Shown here in pieces: positions 12,595 through 20,130 of a DNA stretch of 64,000 nucleotides. The stretch's first letter is position 1, and each line of letters opens with the position of its first letter. The stretch is taken from contig NZ_JAIQDE010000011.1 of the NCBI RefSeq assembly GCF_020037015.1, positions 226,722 to 290,721 of the forward strand. The letters are read 5' to 3'. The notes below the pieces were generated by a model, which saw only the letters and a program-made list of their open reading frames with translations, was not told the origin of the DNA and did no database searches. Both the position numbers and the translations under genes were made by a program. This DNA comes from Corallococcus sp. AS-1-6. Its GTDB lineage: Bacteria > Myxococcota > Myxococcia > Myxococcales > Myxococcaceae.

Positions 12595-14739
12595 ATGCGT
12601 TTCGTCTGCGACAGCTGCCGCGCGCAGTACATGATCAGCGACGACAAGGTTGGCCCGAAGGGGGTCAAGCTGCGTTGCAAGAAGTGCGGTCACACCATTC
12701 TGGTGAGGCCCGCCGGTGCATCGGCGGCGAAGGAGGGCGGGGCGGAGGCCTCCGCGTCCACCGAGACCAAGAGCAGCGCGGATGCGAACGCGCCACGCAT
12801 CGTGGAGTCGTCCGGCACGGGGCTGCCCGCCACGCTGGGCACGCCGCCGGAGGGGGGCCTCTTCACGGACGTGGAAGAGGATGAGATTGGCGCTGTCTTC
12901 GACCAGGTCCTGAGCACGGGCTCGCAGAAGCTCAAGGCCGCGGAGGCGGAAGCGGAGGCCAAGGCCGCGAAGGCGGAGGCCGTGCGCAAGCTCGCCGAGG
13001 CCGAAGCCGCCGAGCCGACCGCGGAGGAGAAGGCCGCCACCGCGTCGCACGAGTGGTACGTCGCCATCGACGAGAAGCAAGTGGGCCCCTGGACGGTGGA
13101 GAAGGTGAAGGACGCCTGGGACCGTGGCGAGGTGGGCCCGGACAACCTCTGCTGGCGTTCGGGCTTCAGCGACTGGATTCCCCTGTCGGAGACGGCGGAG
13201 CTGGCGTCGGTGCTGGCGCCGCGCCCGGCCAAGCCGGTCATCGTCGCGCCCGCGCCGGTGTCCACGTCGTCGCCCACGCTTCCCGCCGGTCCGGTGGAGT
13301 CCGCCTTCAGCGCGGGCGCCTCCCGTCCGGGCGCGGGTGGCAACTCGGCCGCCGCCGAGGAGCCGGTGGGCTGGAAGCCTTCGGCCGCGAGCGTGCTGGC
13401 CTCGCTGGTGAAGGAGGAGAACGACGCCCTCAGCAAGCCGCCGCCGCGTCCGGCGCCGTCGCTGGAGCGCGAGCCGTTGTCACAGTCGCGCCTCCTGGAT
13501 GTGCCCGTGCCGCCGCCGGAGCCGGGGTCCTCTCCGGCGATGCCCGGGGCCATGATGGCCGCCGCGCCGGGCATGGCCGCGCCCGCGCCCTACGCGCCGC
13601 CGCAGCCGCAGGGCTACGCGCCGCAGCCGCCGGTGCAGCAGCAGTACGCGCCGCAGCAGCCCGTGGCCTATGCGCCGCAGCAGCCCCAGATGCCGTACGG
13701 GCAGCAGCCGCAGGGCTATCCGCCTCCGGGGTACCCGGCGGCCTATCCGCCTCCCGCGGCGGCACCGGCGGGCGGCAAGGGCCGCATCGGGATGATGGTC
13801 GCGCTGACGGCGGGCGTGCTGGTGATGGCGGGCGCTGCGGTCGTCTTCGTCGCGCGCGGCAATTCGTCCGACCGCCCCGCGGAGCAGCCGGTCCAGGTCG
13901 CGGCCGCGCCGACCCCCAAGGCGGAGATGCCGCCCATGCCACCGCCTCCAGCGGCGGTGCAGACGCCTCCTCCGGCGGCGGTACAGCCCGCGGCGACGCC
14001 GACCGCGCCCGCCGCGACGCCCACGGAAGGCACGGCGACCGCTGCCGCGGGGACGCCCGCCGCGGGTGGCACGCCTCCCGCCGCGGGGGCAACGCCGCCC
14101 GCCGCCGCGCCCGCCGTGGCCACGGCTCCGGCCGCCACGCCGACGCCTCCTCCGGCGGCGGTGCAGCCTGCCTCCACGACGCCCAACATGGGCACGGCGG
14201 TGGCGCGCGTGGATTCGCGCACCCATCGCAAGTCGGGCTCCAGCGGGAGCCGGGGCTCCTCGCGGGAGGACGACGAGGGCGATGCCATCACCGTGTCGAA
14301 GCCTTCCTCTTCATCGTCGTCTTCGTCGACGAGCTCCGGTGGCGGGGATGACGACTTCGACGAGCTGTTCGGCACGAAGAAGGCAGCGCCGGCGAAGCCC
14401 GCCAGCAAGCCGACGGCGACGGCGTACATCCCACCCGAGCCGGGAGGCGGCACGCTGGATCGCCTGCAGCAGTCGGACATCATGCAGGTGGTGTTGAGCA
14501 ACAAGCCGGCCATCGTGAAGTGCGTGAACGAGCAGAAGCAGAAGGACCCGTCGCTCAGCGGCAAGCTGGTGATGCGCTGGACGGTCCAGACGAGCGGCAA
14601 GACGAGCAACGTGTCGTGCCGCACGGATGAGTTCCGCTCGAGCTACATGGCCACGTGCATCACGGGCCTCATCAAGAGCTGGTCCTTCCCGAAGCACCAG
14701 AAGCAGGGCGAGCCCATCGACTTCCCGTTCACGTTCTGA
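12595..14739 (+). CDS. gltJ: Gliding motility protein GltJ (AgmX)-like: zinc ribbon, GYF, TM, C-terminal AgmX/PglI domain
   Basis: This 714-aa protein starts with a zinc ribbon (C5-x2-C8 and C28-x2-C31). A GYF_2-type domain follows at about residues 153-203 (EWYVAIDEKQ...GPW). Then come a long Pro/Gln/Tyr-rich stretch, one membrane helix at about 397-423, a second Ala/Pro-rich linker, a Ser run followed by Gly-Asp, and a C-terminal domain of about 100 residues ending FPFTF that matches the AgmX/PglI C-terminal family. Cytosolic ZnR-GYF with a periplasmic C-terminus is the known M. xanthus GltJ layout, where the cytosolic part contacts the MglA-driven motor. The ATG at 12595 puts the zinc ribbon at the N-terminus; an upstream in-frame start at 12535 would add an unrelated extension. 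The gene lies 136 bases after gltI on the same strand and is probably co-transcribed. Confidence 0.85.
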   Translation: MRFVCDSCRAQYMISDDKVGPKGVKLRCKKCGHTILVRPAGASAAKEGGAEASASTETKSSADANAPRIVESSGTGLPATLGTPPEGGLFTDVEEDEIGAVFDQVLSTGSQKLKAAEAEAEAKAAKAEAVRKLAEAEAAEPTAEEKAATASHEWYVAIDEKQVGPWTVEKVKDAWDRGEVGPDNLCWRSGFSDWIPLSETAELASVLAPRPAKPVIVAPAPVSTSSPTLPAGPVESAFSAGASRPGAGGNSAAAEEPVGWKPSAASVLASLVKEENDALSKPPPRPAPSLEREPLSQSRLLDVPVPPPEPGSSPAMPGAMMAAAPGMAAPAPYAPPQPQGYAPQPPVQQQYAPQQPVAYAPQQPQMPYGQQPQGYPPPGYPAAYPPPAAAPAGGKGRIGMMVALTAGVLVMAGAAVVFVARGNSSDRPAEQPVQVAAAPTPKAEMPPMPPPPAAVQTPPPAAVQPAATPTAPAATPTEGTATAAAGTPAAGGTPPAAGATPPAAAPAVATAPAATPTPPPAAVQPASTTPNMGTAVARVDSRTHRKSGSSGSRGSSREDDEGDAITVSKPSSSSSSSSTSSGGGDDDFDELFGTKKAAPAKPASKPTATAYIPPEPGGGTLDRLQQSDIMQVVLSNKPAIVKCVNEQKQKDPSLSGKLVMRWTVQTSGKTSNVSCRTDEFRSSYMATCITGLIKSWSFPKHQKQGEPIDFPFTF

Positions 14740-14746
14740 AGTCCAG

Positions 14747-14784
14747 CAGCGACATCGCCGTCACGTATGACGGCGATGTCGCTG
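14747..14784 (+). terminator. 17-bp perfect hairpin after gltJ
   Basis: A perfect 17-bp inverted repeat (14747-14763 against 14768-14784) closes on the tetraloop CGTA, 8 bases after the gltJ stop. No U-run follows, so it may act as an mRNA 3'-end stabiliser or a Rho-assisted stop rather than a classic intrinsic terminator. Confidence 0.55.
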
Positions 14785-14864
14785 TGACGTGCATCAGGAT
14801 TGTGCGCTTTCGTGAACAGTGAATTTCCTTGGGGAGGAGCCGTGGGAAGGTCGGTCAACACTCG

Positions 14865-14894
14865 TTGACACGTCTGGAGCGAGAGGACTAAAGC
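14865..14894 (+). promoter_or_regulatory. Sigma-70-like promoter candidate for the Cys-rich lipoprotein
   Basis: A perfect TTGACA at 14865-14870 is followed, 18 bases later, by TAAAGC at 14889-14894, a weak -10 match. The lipoprotein start is about 80 bases downstream. It is the clearest consensus -35 box in the intergenic stretches, but the -10 is poor. Confidence 0.4.
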
Positions 14895-14976
14895 CCGCTC
14901 GACTTCAAACCCCGGTGTCTGGAGTCAGGTGGCCGGAGACGCCGGGCGACGTACCCCATCCAGGAGGATGTTCCGA

Positions 14977-15885
14977 ATGCAGCTGCGTAAGATGATGGTG
15001 ATGCTCGCCGCGGTGAGCTCGATGAGCCTGGCCCTGACGGCCTGTGGCGATGACGCGACGACGGTCGAGTCCTGTACGTCGGACACCGACTGCTCCTCCG
15101 GTTTCTGCAACACGGCGGCTGGCGTGTGCATGGACACCTGCGAGAGCGGCTCTGACTGCTCGGACACCGAGAAGAACTGCGACGTGCTGGCCGGCTCGGG
15201 CAAGACGCAGAAGGTCTGCCAGTGCCAGACCAACCAGTTGTGCAACTCGGGCGACTCCACGGACCTGGTCTGCGGCACCGTGTCCAAGCGCTGCGAGGAG
15301 CCCGGCTCCACCCCCGCGGGCTGCACCAAGGACTCTGACTGCGGCGCCGGCAACACCTGCGACGAGGCCACGGGCGTGTGCAGCCCGGCCGCGACGACCT
15401 GCTCGGGTACGGGGCAGTCCACCTGTGCGTACGGCAGCTACTGCGGCGGCACCACCTGCACTGCCGTGCCTGCGCCCACGTGCGACAACTTCAATCCTTC
15501 CAAGGGTGGCAAGACGCCCGTGTGGAGCGCGACCTCCTCCTCCGGCCCGATCATCTACAGCATCACCAAGCTGACCTGGGGCGCGGACGTCGTGTCTCCT
15601 GCGTTCTGCTCTGGCGATACCCTCCGGGCCGAGGTCAAGGCCTACGCCCAGACCGCGGGCACCTTCCCCTCTCAGAAGTCCGCCCTTCAGGGCCTCTTCT
15701 ATGTGACGGTGAACGGGAGCCAGCAGGATGGTTCGCCGCTCATTCGTCCCTCTGGCTACACCCCGTCGGCTGACGGCAAGAGCGCGACGTTCATCATGAA
15801 CTTCTGCCCTGCCGGTATCTCCACCATCTCGCTCGGCCTGTACTTCACGGGCGGCAACGAGATCTGCGCTCAGCTCAGCAAGTAG
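14977..15885 (+). CDS. Cys-rich secreted lipoprotein, function unknown
   Basis: The N-terminus (MQLRKMMVML...LTAC) is a lipoprotein signal with lipidated Cys at residue 23. About 130 residues of closely spaced Cys pairs follow, in repeats of the type CTSDTDCSSGFC...GVCMDTC, suggesting several small disulphide-bonded knots. A Cys-poor C-terminal domain of about 130 residues (from near TWSATSS-like text onward) is probably beta-rich. The start at 14977 is preferred over in-frame starts at 14929 and 14968 because GGAGG at 14963-14967 lies 9 bases before it and abuts the 14968 ATG. Such Cys-knot lipoproteins are frequent in Myxococcales; I recognise no specific function. Confidence 0.75.
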   Translation: MQLRKMMVMLAAVSSMSLALTACGDDATTVESCTSDTDCSSGFCNTAAGVCMDTCESGSDCSDTEKNCDVLAGSGKTQKVCQCQTNQLCNSGDSTDLVCGTVSKRCEEPGSTPAGCTKDSDCGAGNTCDEATGVCSPAATTCSGTGQSTCAYGSYCGGTTCTAVPAPTCDNFNPSKGGKTPVWSATSSSGPIIYSITKLTWGADVVSPAFCSGDTLRAEVKAYAQTAGTFPSQKSALQGLFYVTVNGSQQDGSPLIRPSGYTPSADGKSATFIMNFCPAGISTISLGLYFTGGNEICAQLSK

Positions 15886-15928
15886 GGCGCAGTCCGGGCT
15901 GCCTCATAGGGCCGGTTTGAGCAAATTG

Positions 15929-15965
15929 GCCTCGTCCCGGTAGGTTGGGACGAGGCTTTTTGTTT
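15929..15965 (+). terminator. Rho-independent terminator
   Basis: A perfect 10-bp stem (GCCTCGTCCC against GGGACGAGGC) with an 8-nt loop is followed by TTTTTGTTT. It lies 43 bases after the Cys-rich lipoprotein stop and is the cleanest intrinsic terminator in the window. Confidence 0.9.
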
Positions 15966-16097
15966 GAATCGAAAGCATTCTGTTGGTGGATGGTGTGCGG
16001 CGGGAATCTCGGGTGAATTTGCCGAGCGCTCGTGCGTTCTTGACGGTGGCGGCCCGAAGAAGGGCTCCTCGCCGTCTCGCAAGGAAAGGAAGCATCC

Positions 16098-16580
16098 ATG
16101 TTTCTGAAGCAGGCTCCCCAACTCCTCATCGCGTCCATGTTGGCCTTTTCCGCGACGAGCCTTGCCGCGGATGCGCAGTTGTCCTGCCCCGCTGGTTCGC
16201 TCCAGAAGGGCAAGGCCGGTAGGGATGAGGCTGTCTATTGCGCCAAGATGAACCAGAAGGCTGGCGAGCCGGTCATCCACGGCGCCTATGTGGACTACTG
16301 GCCCAACGGACAGAAGCAGTCTGAAGGGCAGTACCTGAACGGTTTCCGCACGGGCCACTGGACGTTCTGGGATGCCAACGGCGTGAAGACAGGGGAAACC
16401 GATTTCGCCGCAGGCGACTATCACGGCACCCGTGTACAGTTCTTTGCCAACGGGAAGCCGAAGATGATCGAGCAGTACCGGAAGGGCTTCCGGAACGGCA
16501 CCGTCCAGGAACTCAGTGAGGATGGGACGGTCATCCGCCAGATGCAGTTCGCGGACGGTCACGAAGTCGCCTCGCGGTAG
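16098..16580 (+). CDS. Secreted MORN-variant repeat protein
   Basis: This 160-aa protein begins with a cleavable signal peptide (about residues 1-24, ending SLAADA). It then carries repeats of the MORN-variant/YwqK type: GAYVDYWPNGQKQSEGQY, GHWTFWDANGVKTGE and GTRVQFFANGKPKMIEQY. An AAGGAAAGGA Shine-Dalgarno lies 5-15 bases before the ATG. Two Cys in the mature N-terminus may form a disulphide. These repeats usually form a beta-sheet scaffold; the partner is unknown. The gene is flanked by terminators on both sides and appears monocistronic. Confidence 0.75.
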   Translation: MFLKQAPQLLIASMLAFSATSLAADAQLSCPAGSLQKGKAGRDEAVYCAKMNQKAGEPVIHGAYVDYWPNGQKQSEGQYLNGFRTGHWTFWDANGVKTGETDFAAGDYHGTRVQFFANGKPKMIEQYRKGFRNGTVQELSEDGTVIRQMQFADGHEVASR

Positions 16581-16592
16581 CGCCTGGAAGGC

Positions 16593-16620
16593 CGTGGGCC
16601 TGCCTGGCTGCAGGCCCACG
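16593..16620 (+). terminator. Hairpin after the MORN protein gene
   Basis: An 11-bp perfect stem (CGTGGGCCTGC against GCAGGCCCACG) with loop CTGGCT starts 13 bases after the stop codon. The U-run is weak (CTTGCC), so termination efficiency is uncertain. Confidence 0.55.
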
Positions 16621-16704
16621 CTTGCCATCTGGACCGTCGAGGTTGATGGCAACTTTGGGGGCGAATGAGGCTCTTTCCCTTCGCGCCGTGGCCGACTAGG
16701 AACG

Positions 16705-17811
16705 ATGCCCGTGAAGGCACCCTCCCTCGCCCCCGTTCTACCTTCCATTCCTGTCCGCACCGTCGACCAGATGGGGCTGCGGGAGCTTGAACGCATCCGG
16801 CTCATCCTGCGGGGTGGGTCCGTCATTGACTGGCGACGGATGCACTTCCAGACGCGGGACGAGGTAGACCGTTTCCTGCGCCTGTGTCAGCTCGACGTGT
16901 CCCGCTCCTATGACGATGCGTGGGCTCGGACGGTCCTGGCGGATGCAGTGGAGTATCTTCGAAAGACCTTCGACTACCGGGTCGCGGAGGCTGTCGCGGA
17001 TCCGGAAGAACTCCACGATCTATTTCTCTTTGCGTCGGGAGCGAAGGGCCTCGCTCGCTACCGGCGGATCGCCTGCATCGTTCTGAAGGTCATGCACGTC
17101 ATCCAGCACATCGAAGGGCGTGACCTGCTCTTCCGGCTGGCGGCCTCCGAGGCCGAACTGGCGGAGATGGTCACGGAGAAGGTGCTGGGCGTTGCTCGTG
17201 AGATGAAGGAAATGGGCTTGCCCATCGTGGAGTTCGCCCACTCCATCAAGACGCGGGACTCTCTGGTCACGAAGCTGATCGCGAAGAAGGAGACCGTGGC
17301 GGCGCAGGTCTATGACCGCACGCGGTTTCGGGTCATCACCCGAAGTCGGGAGGACCTGTTGCCGGTCCTCTACTACCTCACGCAGCGTCTGTTCCCCTTC
17401 AACTTCGTCGTCCCGGGGCAGACGGAGAACTCGCTGCTGCCGTTCAAGGGGCTCCTGGAGGAGAACCCTCACTTCGAGCAGTTCATCCCCCAACTCCACC
17501 TGGACCGAGACTTCGAGGACCGCGAGGACCGGACAGGGAACGCCTTCTCTGGAGATTCCTACCGGGTCCTCAACTTCGTCGTGGACCTTCCCCTGCGGAT
17601 GGACCCCTATCTACCTCCGCCCGAAAGTGATACCCGCTCTCGAAAGGGGCGGGTCACCTTCGCGCTTGTTGAGTTTCAAATGGCGGACGAGGAGACGGCC
17701 CGTCGCAATGAGCTTGGTGACAACGCACATGAAAGCTACAAGCGAAGGCAGAAGCGCCGCGTCCTGAATCGCTTGAGCCGGGGGCTCGTTGTACCCAAGC
17801 GACAGGGTTGA
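16705..17811 (+). CDS. Uncharacterised protein with a RelA/SpoT-like nucleotidyltransferase signature
   Basis: This 368-aa soluble protein has no signal peptide or membrane segment. Residues 1-170 are mostly helical. Residues 179-350 follow the order of motifs in the (p)ppGpp synthetase fold: SIKTRDSLVTKL (179-191, like R-K-x-x-S-x-x-x-K), VYDRTRFRVIT (202-212, like the D-x-x-G-x-R strand), GDSYRVLNFVVDLP (283-296, like GY-x-S-x-H), and ALVEFQMADEE then NAHESYKRRQ (320-349, like V-E-x-Q-I-R...Y-K). D204 and E323 align with the metal-binding Asp and catalytic Glu of RelA synthetases; the usual His after the Ser is absent. The match is by eye. It could be a divergent synthetase, another nucleotidyltransferase or a dead homologue. 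It converges on the next gene with 29 bases between. Confidence 0.65.
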   Translation: MPVKAPSLAPVLPSIPVRTVDQMGLRELERIRLILRGGSVIDWRRMHFQTRDEVDRFLRLCQLDVSRSYDDAWARTVLADAVEYLRKTFDYRVAEAVADPEELHDLFLFASGAKGLARYRRIACIVLKVMHVIQHIEGRDLLFRLAASEAELAEMVTEKVLGVAREMKEMGLPIVEFAHSIKTRDSLVTKLIAKKETVAAQVYDRTRFRVITRSREDLLPVLYYLTQRLFPFNFVVPGQTENSLLPFKGLLEENPHFEQFIPQLHLDRDFEDREDRTGNAFSGDSYRVLNFVVDLPLRMDPYLPPPESDTRSRKGRVTFALVEFQMADEETARRNELGDNAHESYKRRQKRRVLNRLSRGLVVPKRQG

Positions 17812-17840
17812 GGTCTTCCTGAGCTTGGCCTCGCGTGCTG

Positions 17841-19955
17841 TCAGTAGTTGAGCCTGAAGACGTGGACATTTGCGGACGTCGCATCTGCCTCAGTCCAGGC
17901 AATGACCGGCTGTCCATTGGCGTCCATTGAGACGGAGGGGCCAAACGCAGGGGTGCCACTTGCCGTCAAGGCGCTAATAGGCAGTCCCATGGGCTTCCAT
18001 GAGTTGTCAATCCAACGGCTGACAAGAATGCTGCGTTCAGACGCCGCGACGCCGCTCCAAGCAAGGACATGTGGAGTACCTGCCCCCAGTGCGAGGCTGG
18101 GCGAATTGTTCCCCGTGGAGTTATTGCTGACGAGTGTAGGTGTGCTCCATCCACTTGCTTCCCATCGGGCCCAATAAAGCATCCCATCCGTTTCTGCCTG
18201 AGCCGGTGATTGTACCCACGACACCCAAGGCCGTTGCGTCGTATCCACCGCGACCGAAAGCACTCGTGCGTCTGTTCCAAGCGTTGTTCCCCCCAGGAGA
18301 GACGCGTCGTTCGCAAGAACGGCCACACCTCGACGTGAGGCTGTATCGTCGTAGACCGAATAGGCTGTGAAGATGCTATTGCCCGCCGCGGCTACTGAAA
18401 TGCTGTCCGCATTGAGATGGCCAGTGGGGTGGACAGGGTTCAGATCGATCCATGCCGAGCCTGTTGATGGAAGCTTGAACCCACGGACCTTTGAGTTGTT
18501 TCCATCGTGTTGGGTGGCATGAAAGAAAAGGTCCTCATTGGCTCCGACGACGAGTTGCGGCCGCAAGGCGTATTCTTGTGAGCTGGAGACCAGCGGAATG
18601 TATGGCAATGAAGTCCAGGTGCTTCCCGTCCACCGACGCGCGAACACGTCCCGGCCCTCGCCATTGCCAGTGGCCTCGTCCCAGACGACGACCGGACGAT
18701 TGGATGCGTCGATTGCCAGGTCGGGCCTCGCCGCATCTGTTCCAAGAGCAATCAGACCGCTCAGGGGCGCCCCCAACATGTCCCAGGCTGCACCGGACCA
18801 TTTGGCAACGTAGATGTTCCGGGTCGAGCCATCGGATTCCGACCAAGCGATGACAGGACGACCCTCGCGGTCCACCTTCAAGATGACATCTTCGGCCGAC
18901 GTCCTGCCCGCCACGGCGCTGATGGCGCCACCGAGCGGGAGCCAGGAAGGAACCGTGAACTTCCAGGTGGGAGCCGTCTGCACTCCATTTCCTGCCAGAT
19001 CCGTGATGTTGCTCACGAGCGTCGTGAGATCGACGGAGATCGTATCCGGGGCCGCCAGGGGCTCGTTCGGAGTAACAGTCAGGACTTGTCCGTCCGCAGA
19101 GACCGACACCGATTTGGGAATGGCGACCCCCGCGCCTGTCTTGAGCCCCACCGCCGCCTCCGTCACCGAGAGGGGGTTCATGGGCTCACTGAAGGTGACC
19201 CGGATGGACTCGTGGACCCCCACGGTCGCCGCGTCCTTGGCCGGCAGGAAGGACGCCACGGTGGGCGCGGTCCGGTCGACGATGATCGTCCTCGGCGCGC
19301 TGGTGAAGACCGCTCCGCCGCGGGTCGCGCGGATGGACAACTGGTACGTCCCCTCCGCCTCCGAGGTCGTGTCCCAGGTGAACGAATAGGGGCTCCCCGT
19401 GGGTTTCACGAGCACCGTGGAGTCCTTCAGGATCTCCACCTGCTCCGCCGCGCCTCCTTCCACCGTGAACTGGAGGAGCAGGGGGCCTCGCGTGTATGCC
19501 TTGCCGGGCGTGGGCACGACCCAGTTCACCACCAGGTCACCGGGCTTTCCGACCGTCACCGTCAGCGTGGCCTGCTTCGTGACCGAGCCGCTCTTGCCCT
19601 GGAGCGTCAGCGTGTAGGCCCCGGGCACCGTGCCCGCTCCCACGCGGATGCTCAGGGTGGCTCGCGTTTCTCCCTGGGGCAGGGTGTACGCCTGGAGTTC
19701 GATGCCCGCGGGCGGGGACACGAGGTTCCAGGTGACCGCGCCTCCTGCGGCTTCTGTCCAGGCGAGCTGGACGCCGCAGTCCAGGGTTCCTCCCGGGAGG
19801 ACCTGCTCCTGGGCGGGCGTCGCCGTGAAGGTGAAGTCCGCGTCGGGGGTCGACCGCGGATCCTCCTTGGGCGGGTCATCCAGCGGGGGGACGTCGATGC
19901 ATGCGGGGCTCAGGCCGATGCAGCTCAACAGCAACAGGTGTTTCAGGTTGGGCAT
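17841..19955 (-). CDS. Large surface lipoprotein with Ig-like domains and a beta-propeller-like C-terminal half
   Basis: This 704-aa protein starts with a lipoprotein signal (LSPAC, lipidated Cys at residue 19). Three Ig-like blocks follow: about 40-130 (ending TLTVTV), 135-225 (ending APRTIIVD), and 226-335, which carries the SbsA/Big_5 hallmarks P-x-D-A-A-T-V-G and IRVTFSEPM. Residues 340-704 contain repeats of the type RPVIAWSES...YVAKWSGAAW, about every 50-60 residues, ending VIAWTEADATSANVHVFRLNY, consistent with a WD/BNR-like propeller. This is a typical myxobacterial cell-surface protein, probably adhesive or carbohydrate-facing; the ligand is unknown. Codon usage is AT-richer in the 3' half than in the 5' half. 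Confidence 0.75.
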   Translation of the reverse strand: MPNLKHLLLLSCIGLSPACIDVPPLDDPPKEDPRSTPDADFTFTATPAQEQVLPGGTLDCGVQLAWTEAAGGAVTWNLVSPPAGIELQAYTLPQGETRATLSIRVGAGTVPGAYTLTLQGKSGSVTKQATLTVTVGKPGDLVVNWVVPTPGKAYTRGPLLLQFTVEGGAAEQVEILKDSTVLVKPTGSPYSFTWDTTSEAEGTYQLSIRATRGGAVFTSAPRTIIVDRTAPTVASFLPAKDAATVGVHESIRVTFSEPMNPLSVTEAAVGLKTGAGVAIPKSVSVSADGQVLTVTPNEPLAAPDTISVDLTTLVSNITDLAGNGVQTAPTWKFTVPSWLPLGGAISAVAGRTSAEDVILKVDREGRPVIAWSESDGSTRNIYVAKWSGAAWDMLGAPLSGLIALGTDAARPDLAIDASNRPVVVWDEATGNGEGRDVFARRWTGSTWTSLPYIPLVSSSQEYALRPQLVVGANEDLFFHATQHDGNNSKVRGFKLPSTGSAWIDLNPVHPTGHLNADSISVAAAGNSIFTAYSVYDDTASRRGVAVLANDASLLGGTTLGTDARVLSVAVDTTQRPWVSWVQSPAQAETDGMLYWARWEASGWSTPTLVSNNSTGNNSPSLALGAGTPHVLAWSGVAASERSILVSRWIDNSWKPMGLPISALTASGTPAFGPSVSMDANGQPVIAWTEADATSANVHVFRLNY

Positions 19956-20064
19956 GGGGGCGTGTTTTGCAATGTCAGGACCGGTCCGGTCCCGAGGGCG
20001 AACACTGCCATGCCCGTCCGGGGAACAGGACAGGCGTCCGGATCCGCAGGCCCCGGAAACACGA

Positions 20065-20107
20065 CTGCCCGCCGCCCCCTGGACTTCAGGTGGGGACGCG
20101 CGGGCAG
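20065..20107 (-). terminator. Hairpin downstream of ffh
   Basis: CTGCCCGC (20065-20072) pairs with GCGGGCAG (20100-20107), with a second smaller C4/G4 stem inside. It lies just after the ffh stop on the minus strand. No strong U-run follows, so this is a tentative terminator. Confidence 0.35.
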
Positions 20108-20130
20108 GGGGGACTGCTGAAGACCGCTGA

